Source: VXNE01 sp965200505
GTDB lineage: Bacteria > Pseudomonadota > Gammaproteobacteria > Pseudomonadales > Azotimanducaceae
DNA: 64,000 nt
Assembly (NCBI GenBank): GCA_965200505.1
Contig: OZ241343.1
Coordinates: 3,658,001-3,722,000, forward strand
Reading direction: 5' to 3'
Of the stretch, positions 62,519 through 64,000 are shown piece by piece (within the stretch, counting starts at the first letter, position 1; every line of letters starts with the position of its first letter). The translations under genes and the position numbers were made by a program. The notes under the pieces are model-generated. The model was not told where the DNA came from. It saw only the letters and a program-made list of their open reading frames with translations, and did not search any database.

Positions 62519-63538
62519 TTAACTCGGGGTTCGTCCACCCGTGTACCAAGTGACCGGCACGGCGTTCCTGTGTACTTGCTCCACCACGTCCAGCACCATG
62601 GCGAAGAGCGCCATGCGCACCAAGACGCCGTTGTCCGTTTGCCGGAAGATGGCGAGATTGGGGTTGGCGTTCAGGTCGTCGTCGAGCTCCCGCGCCTCCG
62701 CCCGCGAATCGCGGGGCAGGGGATGCATGATCACCGTGTTCGGCTCGCAGTGTTCCGTGTATACCGCCTGGTTGAGGCGAAAGAGCCCCCGGTAATGAGC
62801 CGCCTCCTCTGGCGACGCAAAGCGTTCTTCCTGGGTGCGCGTGACATAGACGATGTCCACATGGTGGATGCTGCGTTCCAGGTCGTGGCTCAGGTGTACC
62901 GCATGGCCTTGCGCTTGCAGCCGCTCCGAGATCTCGGTGGGTACCTCAAGCCCGGGCGGTGAAGCGAGGTTGAACGCCACCCGGTCGAAGAGCCCGAGCA
63001 GTTTGCATAGCGAGTGTACGGCGCGGCCGTACTTGAGATCGCCCACCAGCGCGATGCGCAGCCCATCGATGCCACGACCCAGCCCAGCCATTTCCTTGCG
63101 CACCGTGTAGAGGTCCAAGAGGGCTTGGCTCGGGTGCTCGTTGGCGCCGTCGCCGCCGTTGATGACGGGCACGCGGGAGGCACCGGCGAAGGCACTGACC
63201 GAACCCGCTTGCGGGTGGCGCATCACCACGATGTCGCTGTAGCCAGACAGCACCCGCGCCGTGTCCTGCAGCGATTCGCCCTTGGCGAAGGAAGTCTCAC
63301 GGATCTCGGTGGTCTCGCGCACCTCGCCGCCCAACAGATTGAACGCGCAGCCGAAGGAAATGCGGGTGCGTGTGCTCGGTTCGAAGAACATGCTCGATAG
63401 GATGGCGCCCTGCAGGACGCGGGTGATGTGGGTGCGCCGCGCATAGGGCGCCATCGCATCCGCAATGTCGAACAACCGCTCCACGTCGCCCCGCTCGAAC
63501 TGATCGACGGACAGGATGCTCTGGCCTACGAAGTCCAT
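62519..63538 (-). CDS. pyrB: Aspartate carbamoyltransferase catalytic subunit
   Basis: This 339-residue enzyme condenses carbamoyl phosphate with aspartate in pyrimidine synthesis. The carbamoyl-phosphate loop is FFEPSTRTRISFGCAF; the aspartate side has VINGGDGANEHPSQALLDLYTV and YVTRTQEERF, with MHPLPRDSRAEA near the end. DKTPHAxYF-type spacing is altered but the key residues are present. Length is slightly above the E. coli chain, matching a class used without a nearby pyrI. No pyrI or pyrC is adjacent. ATG 63538 is chosen; upstream frame is low-complexity. Confidence 0.95.
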   Translation of the reverse strand: MDFVGQSILSVDQFERGDVERLFDIADAMAPYARRTHITRVLQGAILSSMFFEPSTRTRISFGCAFNLLGGEVRETTEIRETSFAKGESLQDTARVLSGYSDIVVMRHPQAGSVSAFAGASRVPVINGGDGANEHPSQALLDLYTVRKEMAGLGRGIDGLRIALVGDLKYGRAVHSLCKLLGLFDRVAFNLASPPGLEVPTEISERLQAQGHAVHLSHDLERSIHHVDIVYVTRTQEERFASPEEAAHYRGLFRLNQAVYTEHCEPNTVIMHPLPRDSRAEARELDDDLNANPNLAIFRQTDNGVLVRMALFAMVLDVVEQVHRNAVPVTWYTGGRTPS

Positions 63539-63688
63539 GCGGGCCTTGGGGAGACCGTTGGGTTGTCGGCGGATTTTAGCGCCGATGGGCTTCCAAGCGA
63601 GCGCCATGTATCGTCATCGCCGCGGCAACCACCGGCGGCGAAGGGGCAGGGGTCACGCCACAAGCAGCCCTTGGAGGGCCGCCGCGGG

Positions 63689-64000
63689 CTACAACGCCAA
63701 GCGCAACCCCACGGTCGCCGTTCGACCCTTGTTTGGCCTTGCGCCGTACGGGTGCCGCCCAAGAATGCCGGCCGCGTCGGTCATGTTTTCCAAGGCAACA
63801 AAAAGCCGCGCCGCGTCGCTTACCGCCCAAGCGCCGGACACATCCAACGTGAGTTCCGCGTCCGTCTTCTCGAAGGCGGCGCAACTGGCCCGCACACAGG
63901 TCTCGTCAACGTAGTTGAGCGCCATGTACGCATCGAACGGGCCGCGCTGCCAGCCAAGTGTGATCTGGCCCTGCCAGCGTGGAATGTAGGGGATCGGGTC
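63689..64000 (-). CDS. TonB-dependent receptor, C-terminal end (partial)
   Basis: The frame enters from the right edge on the minus strand and ends at 63689. It reads DPIPYIPRWQGQITLGWQRGPFDAYMALNY, then DVSGAWAVSDAARLFVALENMTDAAGILGRHPYGARPNKGRTATVGLRLAL. The PYIPRWQGQITLGWQ strand and the N-x-TDA...RPNKGRT...G turn are usual for the last barrel strands of TonB receptors. It ends in Leu rather than Phe/Tyr. Most of the gene lies outside the window. The 150 bases between it and pyrB show nothing recognisable. Confidence 0.8.
   Translation of the reverse strand, partial: DPIPYIPRWQGQITLGWQRGPFDAYMALNYVDETCVRASCAAFEKTDAELTLDVSGAWAVSDAARLFVALENMTDAAGILGRHPYGARPNKGRTATVGLRLAL

Overview
The window is a high-GC gammaproteobacterial chromosome segment. 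Its left third keeps a gene order familiar from Pseudomonas and, in part, E. coli: clpS-clpA / infA-bpt-aat-trxB / ftsK-lolA-rarA-crcB-serS-cysG / tusEBCD. Coding is dense, with many 1-8 base overlaps and many GTG/TTG starts. I cannot name the species. The mix of TonB receptors, a phytanoyl-CoA dioxygenase, inositol-phosphate synthase, Rpn-type nucleases and insertion sequences would suit a marine or host-associated lineage, but that is inference.

Region 1 (1-14311) is housekeeping: the N-degron pathway (clpSA, bpt, aat), thioredoxin reductase, DNA translocase, lipoprotein chaperone, serine tRNA charging, siroheme synthesis and tRNA thiolation. Region 2 (14481-19474) holds inositol-phosphate synthase, an NfeD/SPFH pair, a PhyH dioxygenase and a signal-peptide-bearing peroxiredoxin-like gene. 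In that last gene an in-frame TGA replaces the usual redox cysteine and is followed by a good bacterial SECIS hairpin, so it is a likely selenoprotein. Region 3 (19664-22134) is a small accessory patch: an intact IS481-like element with 5-bp target duplications, a secreted-protein gene broken by an amber codon, tRNA-Ser(TGA) and a DUF4143 ATPase remnant. Region 4 (22219-41713) contains the SOS mutasome imuA-imuB-dnaE2 under a LexA box, an Rpn nuclease, ugd with a cloverleaf repeat at its end, gor, an alkaline phosphatase, sppA, a stand-alone murF, moaA and ETF:quinone oxidoreductase.

Region 5 (about 41866-54823) is a type I-G (formerly I-U) CRISPR-Cas locus on the + strand: cas4-cas1 fusion, cas2, leader, an array of 43 repeats and 42 spacers, then cas3, csb3, csb1, csb2. 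A PIN-domain VapC/FitB-like toxin gene starts two bases after csb2 and has no recognisable antitoxin. About 70 bases beyond it is a diverged CRISPR-repeat-like sequence. This resembles a CRISPR-guarded toxin module (CreTA-like) and is the most likely undescribed system here, though unproven. Region 6 (55080-64000) holds an IS1380-like element with 8-bp flanking repeats, a TonB-dependent receptor, etfBA, a second Rpn nuclease, pyrB and the end of another TonB receptor. In many relatives etfBA lies next to the ETF:quinone oxidoreductase gene. Here the CRISPR locus, toxin, IS and receptor separate them by about 18 kb, which suggests insertion as an island.
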